Assembly (NCBI GenBank): GCA_040384265.1
Contig: JAZKJM010000004.1
Coordinates: 124,001-188,000 of the forward strand
Direction of reading: 5' to 3'
DNA length: 64,000 nucleotides
DNA from: Pseudomonadota bacterium
GTDB lineage: Bacteria > Pseudomonadota > Alphaproteobacteria > Rickettsiales > UBA3002
Shown: positions 43,829-53,249 of the stretch, in pieces
How positions within the stretch are numbered: the first letter of the stretch is position 1
Layout of the letters: each line of letters begins with the position of its first letter
Translations under genes and position numbers: made by a program
Notes under the pieces: model-generated
What the model saw: only the letters and a program-made list of their open reading frames with translations
The model's database searches: none
Told to the model about the DNA's origin: nothing

Positions 43829-45180
43829 TGCGCCTGCGCCGCAGCATTCTGCGCATGACGGCGGGCCTTGTGCTGCTGCTTGCCCTCGCGTTTTTCCTGC
43901 TGCCATGGAAGCTGTGGCTGGGCGATAAACTCATCGCCATCCTGCAGCAAAAAGGCGTGCAGTCGGTCGCGCTGACGGTCGATCATGTCGGCCTGCGCGG
44001 CATCACCCTGCGCGATCTTTCCGTGGGTGAGCAGGCACCGCTGCGGCTTGGCCAGATCACCGTCGATTACCGCCTGCGCGAGGTGACGTTACGCGGCCTC
44101 AGCCTCGAAGCGCAGCAATCGGAAACCGGCTGGGCGCTCAGCGGCCTCGATGCGCTTTCTGCCGCATCGCCTTCCGCCGCACCGATGGCCATACCCGTTA
44201 CACCCGAAGCGCTGGCGGCGATGCCCTTCCGCCGCGCCAGCCTTGAGGGCCGCTTGCATGTGGCAGGCAAGGCCTTCACCGCAGATGTGCCGCTCGCCTT
44301 CGAATGGCTCAAAGGCGATGAGATTGCAGTAATGTTCGCAGGCGACGCCACCGCCGGAAAATTCGGCGAGGCCACCTTCACCATCGGCAAACTTTTCTGG
44401 GGTGTGAAGCTGGATGCCGCGAACGCCCAGTGGGCTGGCAGATGGAGCATCGACCCGATCACCATTGCCTCATCCGCCGTGGCCTTGCCGCCGCTGGTCT
44501 GCAGCGGTGACACCACTGCGCAGGCGCAGCGCGTGCGCGTCACCGGCAACTGCGCCAGCGCCGACAAAACATTCCTGCTCGATGCGGCGCTCGATTACCG
44601 GCTGGATGCACCGCAGCAATCCACACTCACCATCACCCGCGCGCAGATGCCGTGGAGCGGCGGCAAGCTCGCCGTGCGCGATGTGGTGGTGCCGCTCGGC
44701 GCGAAAAAAGCGATCACCATCGCCTTGCGCATCGACCAGGTCGATATTGCTGCGCTGATGCAAACATTGCTCGGCGACCGCGTGAAAGCGACCGGCGTAG
44801 TGTCGGGCGTGGTGCCCATTACCATTGGCGCGGATGGTTCGCTCCGCTTCAAAGATGCGGCGCTGAAAGCGCAGCAGCCGGGCATCATCGCCCTCGCGCC
44901 GGAAACGATTCCCGGCGACAATGCGCAGGTGGCGCTGGTGCGCGAGCTGCTGAAGAACCTGCATTATAATCTCCTCTCGCTCGAGCTGAACAGCGGCGAT
45001 GACCGAAAACTGGGCGTGACGCTGGCAGTGGAGGGCGTGAACCCGGATGTGGAGCAGGGCCGCCCAATAAAATTGAAGGTGCATTTAAGCGGGGATGTGC
45101 TAGACCTAGTGAAGCAGAATTTGCTGCTGATGACCGATCCGAAGCAGTTTATCCAACAGGGGCACGATGAAAACCATTAG
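43828..45180 (+). CDS. ydbH: AsmA-like phospholipid transport protein YdbH
   Basis: One N-terminal membrane helix (about residues 10-30) is followed by a long beta-rich periplasmic part of about 420 residues with repeated alternating strands and a TGVVSGVVPITIGADGSLRFKD segment typical of the YdbH family. In E. coli, YdbH, YhdP and TamB move phospholipids to the outer membrane and YdbH works with YnbE and YdbL. The same trio follows here in the same order, which supports the call. It is shorter than the E. coli protein (about 880 aa). ATG 43828 overlaps the gltB stop. Confidence 0.85.
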   Translation: MRLRRSILRMTAGLVLLLALAFFLLPWKLWLGDKLIAILQQKGVQSVALTVDHVGLRGITLRDLSVGEQAPLRLGQITVDYRLREVTLRGLSLEAQQSETGWALSGLDALSAASPSAAPMAIPVTPEALAAMPFRRASLEGRLHVAGKAFTADVPLAFEWLKGDEIAVMFAGDATAGKFGEATFTIGKLFWGVKLDAANAQWAGRWSIDPITIASSAVALPPLVCSGDTTAQAQRVRVTGNCASADKTFLLDAALDYRLDAPQQSTLTITRAQMPWSGGKLAVRDVVVPLGAKKAITIALRIDQVDIAALMQTLLGDRVKATGVVSGVVPITIGADGSLRFKDAALKAQQPGIIALAPETIPGDNAQVALVRELLKNLHYNLLSLELNSGDDRKLGVTLAVEGVNPDVEQGRPIKLKVHLSGDVLDLVKQNLLLMTDPKQFIQQGHDENH

Positions 45181-45352
45181 CGCATTCCTTCTGCTCGCAC
45201 TTGCCGCGAGCGCTTGCTCACCCACCGTGCAGCTGCAAGCGCCCGACAAGCCAATCGAGATTAACCTCAACGTCACCATCGAGCAGCATGTCAAAGTGTC
45301 GATCGAAAAAGACGTCGGCAAATCCATCCAGCAACGCAAAGATATTTTCTAG
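45167..45352 (+). CDS. ynbE: Small outer-membrane lipoprotein YnbE
   Basis: 61 residues: a lipoprotein signal MKTISAFLLLALAASAC, then a short mature part with LQAPDKPIEINLNVTIEQHVKV, the conserved YnbE core. It overlaps the ydbH end by 14 bases. YnbE is thought to meet YdbH at the outer membrane and stack beta strands with it to complete a bridge. Confidence 0.88.
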   Translation: MKTISAFLLLALAASACSPTVQLQAPDKPIEINLNVTIEQHVKVSIEKDVGKSIQQRKDIF

Positions 45353-45362
45353 GGAGACCCGC

Positions 45363-45689
45363 ATGAAACGTTCCTTTTTCGCCGCGTTGATCGTCATTGG
45401 CAGCATGGTTGCCGCACCGGCATTCGCCATCGATTTACAGGAAGCCCGCAGCAACGGCATGGTCGGCGAAAAGCTCGATGGCTATGTCAGCGCGCTCAAA
45501 CCCTCGGCGGATGTGAACGCGCTGGTGGCGGATGTGAATGCCAAGCGCCTGCAGGAATATACCCGCATCTCGAAGCAAAATAACGAGCCGGTGGCCATCG
45601 TCGCCAAGCTTGCTGCGCCACAAATCATCGGCGGTCTTGGCGCAGGCAGCCAGTATCAAGCGTCCGACGGTAGCTGGAAAACCAAGTAG
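45363..45689 (+). CDS. ydbL: YdbL (DUF1318) periplasmic protein
   Basis: 108 residues with a signal peptide (ending APAFA-I) and the conserved LQEARSNGMVGEKLDGYVSAL segment, then a helical region ending QYQASDGSWKTK. GGGAGACC precedes the ATG, ten bases after ynbE. In E. coli YdbL modulates YdbH-YnbE assembly. Last gene of the gltD-gltB-ydbH-ynbE-ydbL string. Confidence 0.88.
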   Translation: MKRSFFAALIVIGSMVAAPAFAIDLQEARSNGMVGEKLDGYVSALKPSADVNALVADVNAKRLQEYTRISKQNNEPVAIVAKLAAPQIIGGLGAGSQYQASDGSWKTK

Positions 45690-45693
45690 TTTT

Positions 45694-46863
45694 TTAGGCG
45701 GCGTGCACCAGCTCCACCTGCACCACATCGGTACGGCTGATGGAGAATGCGGCAGCGCAAATGCTTAAGTAAAAGCGCCAGTTGCGGATGAACGCCTCGC
45801 TATAGCCCATCGCCAGCACCTGGTCGCGCGCCGCATCGAAGCGGGTCAGCCACTCACGTAATGTCTGCGCATAATCCTGGCCGAAGGAAAACACTTCGCG
45901 CGTCTGTAGTCCGGCCTTGGCCGCCTCTTCGCGGAAGCGGGCGACGGAGGGCAGCATGCCGCCGGGAAACACATAATGGCGGATGAAGTCGCTGACGCTG
46001 CGGTAATCCGCGAAATTTTCATCGCGCACGGTGATGGTCTGGATGATGGCGGAGCCGCCGGGCTTCAGGTTCTCGCGGATGCTGGCGAAATAATCCGGCC
46101 AGTATTTTTCGCCGACCGCCTCGAACATTTCAATGGAAACAATCGCATCGAACGCGCCATGCGTATCGCGGTAATCCTGCAGCAAAATATCGGCGGTGTC
46201 GCCCAGCCGCGCCCGCGCAAACGCATATTGCGCCGGCGAGACGGTGATGCCGGTGGTGCGGTGGCCGCGCGCCGCAGCTTGTTCCGCAAACCCGCCCCAG
46301 CCGCAGCCAATCTCGAGAATCTGCGCCGGTGGTGCGCCCAAATGGTCGAGAATACGCGCATATTTGTTGCGCTGCGCCGTGGCCAGATCCGTCGCGCCCT
46401 GATAGAGCGCGGAGGAATAGGTCATCGTTTCATCCAGCCATAGCCGGTAGAAATCATTGCCCACATCGTAGTGGGATTGGATGTTGATGCGGCTGCCGCG
46501 GCGGCTGTTGCGGCGCACGAAGGAATTATAGAGCGCAAACACCCGGCGGTTCAGCCACGAACCATGGGCGAACGACTCCAGATGCTCCAGATTCAGCAGG
46601 AACAGCGCGATAAGATGCTCCACACTGTCAGACTCCCATTTGCCGTCGATATAATCCTCGCCCAGCCCAATATCGCCGCGCGCGATCAGCCGCGTCAGCA
46701 CGTTCCAGTCATGCATGATGAAGCGCACCTCCGGCCCGGCCTGATGGCCGCGATAGTGGGTGGTTTCACCCTCGGGCGAGGTGAAATGCAGCGTGCCGAA
46801 TTCCAGCTTTGCCAGCGCCGCAAACCAGCGCTTCTGAATGAACGAAATGGGCAGGAAATTCAT
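45694..46863 (-). CDS. cfa: Cyclopropane-fatty-acyl-phospholipid synthase family methyltransferase
   Basis: It uses S-adenosylmethionine to methylate or cyclopropanate unsaturated acyl chains of membrane lipids. 389 residues, with the N-terminal lipid-binding part, the SAM motif ILEIGCGWGGFAEQAAARG and the catalytic-region block RDTHGAFDAIVSIEMFEAVG. SQPVLL-type tail absent. It overlaps the DUF1365 gene by four bases and is the third gene of a tight operon with an FAD oxidoreductase, a set that in other proteobacteria is tied to modified fatty acids and oxidative stress rather than simple cyclopropanation. Confidence 0.92.
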   Translation of the reverse strand: MNFLPISFIQKRWFAALAKLEFGTLHFTSPEGETTHYRGHQAGPEVRFIMHDWNVLTRLIARGDIGLGEDYIDGKWESDSVEHLIALFLLNLEHLESFAHGSWLNRRVFALYNSFVRRNSRRGSRINIQSHYDVGNDFYRLWLDETMTYSSALYQGATDLATAQRNKYARILDHLGAPPAQILEIGCGWGGFAEQAAARGHRTTGITVSPAQYAFARARLGDTADILLQDYRDTHGAFDAIVSIEMFEAVGEKYWPDYFASIRENLKPGGSAIIQTITVRDENFADYRSVSDFIRHYVFPGGMLPSVARFREEAAKAGLQTREVFSFGQDYAQTLREWLTRFDAARDQVLAMGYSEAFIRNWRFYLSICAAAFSISRTDVVQVELVHAA

Positions 46864-47624
46864 CGTGAAACCTCGGTGGTCGGTGGGGCGGGCTTGCGGC
46901 GATAACGGATGCCTTTGAGCACCAGCTTAAGCGCCTGGTAATGGATGAGGCCGATGACTTTGAACGTCACCAGCGGGTAGCGCACAAAGCACCACAGCAG
47001 CGCCGCATCATTCAGCGTGCGGCGTTTGCCGGTGAGGGCGGTGGAAAGCAGCAGCCCATCCGCATCATGATGGTCGATCCACACGCCGATTTTCTCGTCG
47101 CGATAAACAAAGCGAAAGCGGTACGAACCCGCTACCGGCAGGAACGGCGAGACATGGAATAGCTTGCGCGATTCCAGCCAGTCATCGGCACCAATCATGC
47201 GGCCATCCTCGTGGTAGGAAAGGTAGCAATGCCGCTCACCAAACGTGTTGCGCACTTCGGAAAGTACGCAGGCCAGCTCGCCGTTTTTGCTGCAGCAAAA
47301 CCAGAAGCTGACGGGGTTGAATACATACCCCAGCACCCGCGGCAGGGTGAGCAGCACCATCTCGCCATCGGCATGGGTGATCTTCCATTCCGCCAGCACA
47401 TCGCGCACCCAGCTTTCCGTGGTGGCGGGCGTCGCCGCATGGTCACGTGCGTAAAAGCTGAATAGGTTAAACCGTTCCAGCGACACCAGCCACAGCCGCG
47501 CCAGCTGCGCAATCTGCTGCAGCGGCAGGCAGAAATAATAGACATGGTAATGGAAATGGTTACGCGTTGGCCGGTGGCGCGTATGCACCACATCCGCCAC
47601 CAGCAGGCCGTGTGCTATGCCCAT
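46860..47624 (-). CDS. DUF1365 family protein
   Basis: Start set at ATG 47624 (MGIAHGLLVADVVHTRH); the frame is open further upstream but overlaps the oxidoreductase. The sequence shows the DUF1365 hallmarks RHRPTRNHFHYHVYYFCL and the LPRVLGYVFNPVSFWFCC block, with many histidines and aromatics. 254 residues. No biochemical activity is established for the family, but it nearly always lies beside a COG2907-type FAD protein and a Cfa-like methyltransferase, as here. Confidence 0.88.
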   Translation of the reverse strand: MGIAHGLLVADVVHTRHRPTRNHFHYHVYYFCLPLQQIAQLARLWLVSLERFNLFSFYARDHAATPATTESWVRDVLAEWKITHADGEMVLLTLPRVLGYVFNPVSFWFCCSKNGELACVLSEVRNTFGERHCYLSYHEDGRMIGADDWLESRKLFHVSPFLPVAGSYRFRFVYRDEKIGVWIDHHDADGLLLSTALTGKRRTLNDAALLWCFVRYPLVTFKVIGLIHYQALKLVLKGIRYRRKPAPPTTEVSR

Positions 47625-48871
47625 GGAATGCGCGCCCCCATCGCCTGTGCAACGCGCACTGCGCTCAGCAGCCCGTCCTCGTGAAACCCGTAGCGCGTGT
47701 AAGCGCCCGCGAACCAGCAGCCGTTGATGCCCTGCAATTCGCCCATGCGCCGTTGCGCCGCCATCGCCGCGCCGGTGAAAACCGGGTGCTCGAATTGGTG
47801 TGTATCGAAGACATGCTCGGGCGCAATGGGGGTGAGGGGGTTCAGCGTCACGAACAGCAGGTGTTTTTCGTCGATCGACTGCAGCAAATTCATCCAATAG
47901 GTGACGGAAATGGCAGGTTCGGCACCACCCGTGCGGGCATGATAGACCCAGCTCGCCCAGCAGCGTTTGCGCCGCGGCATCACGGATGCGTCGCCATGCA
48001 GCACCGCCTGGTTAGGCTGGTAGCTGAACGCGCCGAGGATCTCGGTTTCGGCGGCGCTGGCGTCTTCCAGCATGGCGAGTGTCTGGTCGGCATGGCTGGC
48101 GAACACCACCTCATCATACACTGAAACGCCCCCCTGGCTATCGCGCACATGCACCTTGCCATCACGCCGGGTGACACCCACCACCGCGCAGTTGGTGCGG
48201 ATTTTATGCGCAAATGCTGCAGTGATGCGTGCAACATATTCCCGCGAACCGCCCGTAACCGTATACCATTGCGGCTGCCCGGAGAAGGCCAGCAGCCCAT
48301 GGTTTTCAAAGAAATGCACAAAGGTCGCGGCCGGAAAATCAAGCATCATCGTCGGCGAGCAGCTCCAGATCGCGCCGCCCATCGGCAGCAGGTAATTGGC
48401 GAGGAAGCCGCGGCCCAGTTTCAGCTGCGCCACCAGCTCGCCCAGCGTCATCTCGGGTGCCGCATCCACCATCGCGCGCGCATGTTTGTTGAAGCGCAGC
48501 ACATCGCGGATCATGCCGTAAAACTTTGGGTTCAGCAGGTTGCGGCGCTGGCCGAACACGCCGTTGAGGTCGCGCGCGCACCACTCGAACGCGCCGCCAT
48601 CGATGGTGGCGGCAAAGGTCATATCGCTTTTTTGCACCGGCACGCCCAGCTGCTTAAACAGCCCGACAAGGTTGGGGTAATTGCGCTCGTTGAAAACAAT
48701 AAACCCGGTATCGACCGGAATGCTCACACCGCCGGTTTCCACCATGCGCGTGCGCGTGTGCCCGCCAATTTCCGCCGCGCGCTCATAGACCGTGATGTCG
48801 TGATGCGGGTGCAGCAAATGGGCCGCCCCCATGCCGGAAATGCCGGTGCCGATAATCGCAATGGATGCCAT
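47615..48871 (-). CDS. FAD/NAD(P)-binding amine-oxidase-like protein (COG2907 type)
   Basis: The 418-aa product opens with the dinucleotide motif AIIGTGISGMGAAHLL, then YERAAEIGGHTRTR and a C-terminal FAD-binding region (GINGCWFAGAYTRYGFHEDG). This is the flavin amine oxidase/desaturase-like group that clusters with DUF1365 and Cfa genes. First gene of the operon, overlapping DUF1365 by ten bases. In Rhodobacter, homologues belong to the singlet-oxygen sigma-E/ChrR response; a role in desaturating methylated acyl chains is an inference. Confidence 0.9.
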   Translation of the reverse strand: MASIAIIGTGISGMGAAHLLHPHHDITVYERAAEIGGHTRTRMVETGGVSIPVDTGFIVFNERNYPNLVGLFKQLGVPVQKSDMTFAATIDGGAFEWCARDLNGVFGQRRNLLNPKFYGMIRDVLRFNKHARAMVDAAPEMTLGELVAQLKLGRGFLANYLLPMGGAIWSCSPTMMLDFPAATFVHFFENHGLLAFSGQPQWYTVTGGSREYVARITAAFAHKIRTNCAVVGVTRRDGKVHVRDSQGGVSVYDEVVFASHADQTLAMLEDASAAETEILGAFSYQPNQAVLHGDASVMPRRKRCWASWVYHARTGGAEPAISVTYWMNLLQSIDEKHLLFVTLNPLTPIAPEHVFDTHQFEHPVFTGAAMAAQRRMGELQGINGCWFAGAYTRYGFHEDGLLSAVRVAQAMGARIPWA

Positions 48872-49019
48872 GCAGTCACTACCTTGCTGTTATATAGGCG
48901 ACGGGGGATCCCTATCACAGTTTTTATGTAAGGCACAGGCGATCAAAAGGAAAATTACGAATAGGCAATCCATGCGTTACACGCTTGCGGTGCGCTGAAA
49001 AGCGCCGTAGCCTGCGGCC

Positions 49020-49883
49020 ATGGCCCACCCATTCTCCATCAAAAAACGTGCGGCGCTGCTGGTGAGCGGCCTGCTGCTGTTGGCGACCACCGCCTGTACC
49101 ACACTGCTCAACGCTTCCATCCCGCAGGAGGGCTATACGCTGGTGCGCAACGTGGCGTATGGCGACCAGCCGCGCCAGACACTCGATATTTATACGCCCA
49201 CAGGCCACGAAAAACCGCGCGGCGTACTGCTGTTTTTCTATGGCGGCAGCTGGCAAATGGGCGCGAAGGAGGATTACCGCTTCGTCGGCGAGGCCTTCGC
49301 CAGCACGGGCTACATCACCGTCATCGCCGATTATCGCGTCTACCCGGAGGTATATTTCCCGCAATTCGTGGAGGATGGCGCGCGCGCCGTGGTCTGGCTG
49401 CATGGCCATATCGCGCAGTATGGCGGCGATGCAAACCGCCTGTTCGTCAGCGGCCATTCCGCGGGCGCGCATATCGCCGCGATGCTCGCGCTGGATGACC
49501 GCTATATTACCCGCGCGGGCGGCAGCCCGGACTGGATCCGCGGCACGCTCGGCATCGCAGGCCCCTATGATTTCCTGCCGCTGACGGATGCAAAGCTGAT
49601 CGCGCTGTTCAGCAAACAACCCATCGCGCAAACGCAGCCGATCACCTTCGCCACCCACAAAACCGCGCCAATTTTTCTTGCCACTGGCGATGCGGATGAC
49701 ACCGTCGCGCCGAAAAACAGCTATCATCTGGCGGAGAAACTAAAAGCCCAGCATAGCCTGGTGGATTTGCGAACCTATCCGGATGTCGGCCATATCGGCA
49801 TCGTTCTCGCCCTCGCGCAGGGCTTCCGCAACAAAGCGCCGTTGCTGGAGGACATGGTCGCGTTCATGGATGCAGCGCGCTAA
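49020..49883 (+). CDS. Alpha/beta hydrolase, lipoprotein esterase-like
   Basis: A lipoprotein signal (LLLLATTAC) is followed by an alpha/beta hydrolase of the carboxylesterase/BD-FAE type: the oxyanion region LLFFYGGSWQMG, the nucleophile elbow VSGHSAGAHIAAM and the acid/His region ATGDADDTVAPKN and YPDVGHIGI. 287 residues. It would act at the outer membrane or periplasm on an ester of unknown kind. It is divergent from the FAD oxidoreductase operon, 148 bases away. Confidence 0.86.
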   Translation: MAHPFSIKKRAALLVSGLLLLATTACTTLLNASIPQEGYTLVRNVAYGDQPRQTLDIYTPTGHEKPRGVLLFFYGGSWQMGAKEDYRFVGEAFASTGYITVIADYRVYPEVYFPQFVEDGARAVVWLHGHIAQYGGDANRLFVSGHSAGAHIAAMLALDDRYITRAGGSPDWIRGTLGIAGPYDFLPLTDAKLIALFSKQPIAQTQPITFATHKTAPIFLATGDADDTVAPKNSYHLAEKLKAQHSLVDLRTYPDVGHIGIVLALAQGFRNKAPLLEDMVAFMDAAR

Positions 49884-49897
49884 TATCGCGGCACGGG

Positions 49898-51733
49898 CTA
49901 GAGCTTCGAAATCATCGTCTCCAGCGCCACTTCGGCTTCGGCCAAATCCTTGCTCACTTGGGCATGGGTTTTGTTGAGGCGGGTGAGCTGGCTGGCATCG
50001 CCGCCCGCGCAAACAGTGGCGATTTCATTTTCGAGATCATCCTTGCGCTGGGTCAGGTTGAGCACTTTTTCTTCCTGCTTGGCGATGTCTTTTTCGGTCT
50101 TGTTCCCGCCGGATTTTTTCTCGTTCTTGCCCGCGCGTGCTTCCTTTTTCGCGCTATCGCGCTCGCGGCGGCGCTGCTGCACAATCAGGTTGCGGTAGCC
50201 GTCGAGATCGTCTTCATACGGCACACAGGTGCCATCCGCCACCAGCCACAAACGGTCGGCCACGTTGGCCACCAAATGCGGGTCGTGGCTGACCAGAATC
50301 ACCGCGCCGGTATAGTTGTTGAGCGCCTGCATCAGCGCCTCGCGCGCGTCCATATCAAGGTGGTTGGTCGGTTCATCGAGCAGCATGATATGCGGCGCGT
50401 CGTAGCTCATCTGGCAGAACAGCAACCGCGCTTTTTCACCGCCGGAAAGCTCGCCCACCTTGGTGTCGGCCTTATCCTTGTTGAAGCCGAAATGGCCCAG
50501 CAGCGCCCGCACTTTTGGCTCCGGCGCGCCAATCATCTGCTGGCCCATCACCTGCGTTGGTGTCAGATGCACTGGCAATTCATCGGTCTGGAACTGGGCG
50601 AAATAACCCACCTTCAGCTTGCCGGATTTCGTAACATCGCCCATCAACTGCGGCAGGCGGCCGGAAAGCAATTTCACCAGCGTCGATTTCCCGTTCCCGT
50701 TCGCGCCAAGCAGGGCGATGCGGTCATCCATATCGATCCGCAGGTTGAGGTTTTTGAGGATCGGCTTACCCGTCTCATAACCCGCATCCACATGGTCGAG
50801 CACAATCAGCGGCGAGCGCAATTCCTCGGGTTTGGGGAAGTTAAACGCTGTCACCCGGTCGGCCATCACCGCGTCCACAATGTCCATTTTCTCGATGGCC
50901 TTGAGGCGGCTTTGCGCCTGCCGCGCCTTCGAGGCGGTGGCGCCGAAGCGATCCACGAATGCCTGCATATGCGCCTTTTGCGCCAGCTGCTTCTCGCGCA
51001 GCGATTGCTGGTTCAGCATCTTCTCGGCGCGCATGCGCTCGAACTCGTCATACGTGCCGGTGTAAGACGTCAGCTTCTGGTTTTCCATATGCAGGATATG
51101 GCTCACCGTTTTGTTCAAAATATCGCGGTCATGGCTGATGATGAGCAGCGTTTCCGTATAGCGCATCAGGTAGTTTTCCAGCCACACCATCGCCTCGAAA
51201 TCAAGGTGGTTGGTCGGTTCATCGAGCATCAGCAGGTTGGGTTGGCGAAACAGCGTCGCGGCCAGTGCCACCCGCATCCGCCAGCCGCCGGAGAAATCCG
51301 AAATCGGGCGGTTCTGCGCTTCCTCGTTGAAGCCGAGGCCCGCCAGGATCGTCGCCGCGCGCGAGGGTGCGTCATAGGCATTAATCTCATCCAGGCGCGT
51401 ATAGATATAGCCGATGCGGTCGGGGTCATGCGTCACTTCCGCCTCGCGCATCAGCGCTTCGCGCTCAGTGTCGGCGGCCAAAACAATATCGATCAGGCGG
51501 GTATCGTCGTCGGGCAGATCCTGCCGCACCATGCCCATGCTGGCGCCTTTGATGAGCGAAATATCGCCGCCATCGGCCGTCAACTCGCCTGCCACCAGCT
51601 TGAACAGCGTGGTTTTGCCCACCCCGTTGGGCCCAACCAGCCCCACCCGGTGGCCTGCGGGAATCGACAGCGAGGCCTTGTCAAACAGCGTGCGCCCGCC
51701 GACGCGGTAGGTGAGATCGTTGATAAACAGCAT
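49898..51733 (-). CDS. ABC-F family ATPase
   Basis: Soluble protein with two ABC domains in one chain and no membrane segments, 611 residues. N domain: Walker A GLVGPNGVGKTTLF, signature FSGGWRMRVALAA, Walker B LLMLDEPTNHLD. C domain: ALLGANGNGKSTLVKLL, LSGGEKARLLF, IMLLDEPTNHLD. The interdomain linker is a charged coiled coil, and the C-terminal 85 residues form another coiled coil. It is closest in look to YheS/Uup-type translation-associated members. Single-gene unit. Confidence 0.94.
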   Translation of the reverse strand: MLFINDLTYRVGGRTLFDKASLSIPAGHRVGLVGPNGVGKTTLFKLVAGELTADGGDISLIKGASMGMVRQDLPDDDTRLIDIVLAADTEREALMREAEVTHDPDRIGYIYTRLDEINAYDAPSRAATILAGLGFNEEAQNRPISDFSGGWRMRVALAATLFRQPNLLMLDEPTNHLDFEAMVWLENYLMRYTETLLIISHDRDILNKTVSHILHMENQKLTSYTGTYDEFERMRAEKMLNQQSLREKQLAQKAHMQAFVDRFGATASKARQAQSRLKAIEKMDIVDAVMADRVTAFNFPKPEELRSPLIVLDHVDAGYETGKPILKNLNLRIDMDDRIALLGANGNGKSTLVKLLSGRLPQLMGDVTKSGKLKVGYFAQFQTDELPVHLTPTQVMGQQMIGAPEPKVRALLGHFGFNKDKADTKVGELSGGEKARLLFCQMSYDAPHIMLLDEPTNHLDMDAREALMQALNNYTGAVILVSHDPHLVANVADRLWLVADGTCVPYEDDLDGYRNLIVQQRRRERDSAKKEARAGKNEKKSGGNKTEKDIAKQEEKVLNLTQRKDDLENEIATVCAGGDASQLTRLNKTHAQVSKDLAEAEVALETMISKL

Positions 51734-51887
51734 GGTGGAACAATCTGGTAAATGTGTGGTAAAGCCACGCGCGTCATAGAGTGCGCCGCAGCATCGGTCA
51801 ACAAAACACGCGATTTTCCTGCAAACTTCACTTGAGATTGGCCGTTTTTGGGATTATCGAGCAGAGAAATCACCTGATGGAGCCGTT

Positions 51888-53249
51888 ATGACCACGCCCA
51901 CCCATGCATTCATCGTCCGCGACGTGATGCGCGATTCGCCCACCATGAGTGCCGCTGCCATGGCGGATGCCGCCAAAGCACGCGGCAAAAAAGTCGAGAT
52001 TGTCACCGTCGGCGACCTCTTCCCAAAACCGCCGCAGGAGGAGGTCGAGGGCTGGCTTGCCACGCTGCATGCGGATGCCAAAAAAGCCAACAGCGCCAGC
52101 GATGAGAAATTCAGCACCATCCGCGATGCCAGCAAGCTTTACGCCTATTCCGAAACCACCGGCCTGCCATCGCTGCGGGCGGCGGCGGCGGAGTGCTTCA
52201 CGCGCGACACCGGCCTTGCGGCAACGCTGGCGGATGTCTGCATCGGCACCGGCGGCAAGGGTGCGCTTAACGGCGCACTGGCCGTGTTCAAACCCGGCGA
52301 CACGGTGTTTGTCACCGCACCCGGTTGGCCCACCAACTACGACATGTTCCCCGCCGGGGTAACGCTGGTCGAACTCGCCACCGGCGACGGCATTTTGCGC
52401 GAAGCGGTGCTGATGGAAGCACTCGCCACCCACCGCGAGCCCGCCGCCATCCTCATCAACGCGCCATGCAATCCGACGGGTGCTAACTACACCCCTGCTG
52501 AGCGCGAGGCGTTTTTTGCTGCGGTTGGGGCTGCAACAAAAACCACGATCGTTCTCAGCGACGACCCGTACGGCAAACTGCTGTTCGACCGCATGCCCTA
52601 TGACATTGGCGCGGTGCTGCAACGCGGCCCGGCCGAGAAGGCGCTGTTCGAAGCGGGCCGCCTGGCCTGCTTCCGCACCGTGTCGAAGGAATATGGCCTC
52701 GCCGGGTTGCGGGTTGGCTTCATCGTCTCGAAAAACAAAACCATGGTCGCGTCCTTGAAGAAATGGAACGAGAGCAAGGGCGGCGGCATGGGCGTGGAAG
52801 ACCAGCTGAAAGCGCAAGCCGCACTCATGTATGGCGACGGGTTCATCACCCGCACAGTCGCCACCCTCATGGAGAAACGCGCGCTGCTGCTGGATGGCAT
52901 TGCCGCGCTGTCCTATGCCAGCGTCGATGCGCCACGCGGCACCATTTATGGCTGGGTCGATTTCAGCGCCCTCAACGGCAAAACCGTGCCCGCCAGCGCA
53001 TCGGAAACCGGCGCGGCCTATGCGATCGATTCCGCCGCGGCGATGATGCGCTATCTGGTCAATGTCGCCGGTGTCTGCGGCGTTCCGGGCGTACCGTTTT
53101 ATGCGCCGGACTCACCGGCTGCGACCGCCGATTGGCATGTGCGCATTTCCTTCTGCTGCGATACCGCGCAGTTGCAACGCGCCATGACAAATCTTGCAGA
53201 CGCCGAGAAACTACTTACCGCTAGTGGCAGCCAGCTTGGTGCGGCATAG
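51888..53249 (+). CDS. PLP-dependent class I/II aminotransferase
   Basis: 453 residues with the fold type I pattern: cofactor region IGTGGKGALNGAL, LINAPCNPTGANYTPAE, the aspartate-bearing VLSDDPYGKLLF and the PLP lysine in SKEYGLAGLRVGFI. The C-terminal HVRISFCCDTAQ carries the substrate carboxylate arginine. Closest in pattern to aspartate-type aminotransferases, but the exact substrate is not clear. GGAG precedes the ATG. Its 3' end overlaps the phosphatase gene by 29 bases, convergently. Confidence 0.9.
   Translation: MTTPTHAFIVRDVMRDSPTMSAAAMADAAKARGKKVEIVTVGDLFPKPPQEEVEGWLATLHADAKKANSASDEKFSTIRDASKLYAYSETTGLPSLRAAAAECFTRDTGLAATLADVCIGTGGKGALNGALAVFKPGDTVFVTAPGWPTNYDMFPAGVTLVELATGDGILREAVLMEALATHREPAAILINAPCNPTGANYTPAEREAFFAAVGAATKTTIVLSDDPYGKLLFDRMPYDIGAVLQRGPAEKALFEAGRLACFRTVSKEYGLAGLRVGFIVSKNKTMVASLKKWNESKGGGMGVEDQLKAQAALMYGDGFITRTVATLMEKRALLLDGIAALSYASVDAPRGTIYGWVDFSALNGKTVPASASETGAAYAIDSAAAMMRYLVNVAGVCGVPGVPFYAPDSPAATADWHVRISFCCDTAQLQRAMTNLADAEKLLTASGSQLGAA

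Noticed and set aside
48872-49019. Possible sigma-E/ChrR-type promoter upstream of the FAD oxidoreductase operon
   Set aside because: A TGATCG motif is present, but I could not find a matching -10 at the right spacing, so no feature was called.
49958-51751. 597-codon plus-strand frame antisense to the ABC-F gene
   Set aside because: The opposite strand has two complete ABC domains; the antisense product has the usual shadow composition (His, Gln, Arg).
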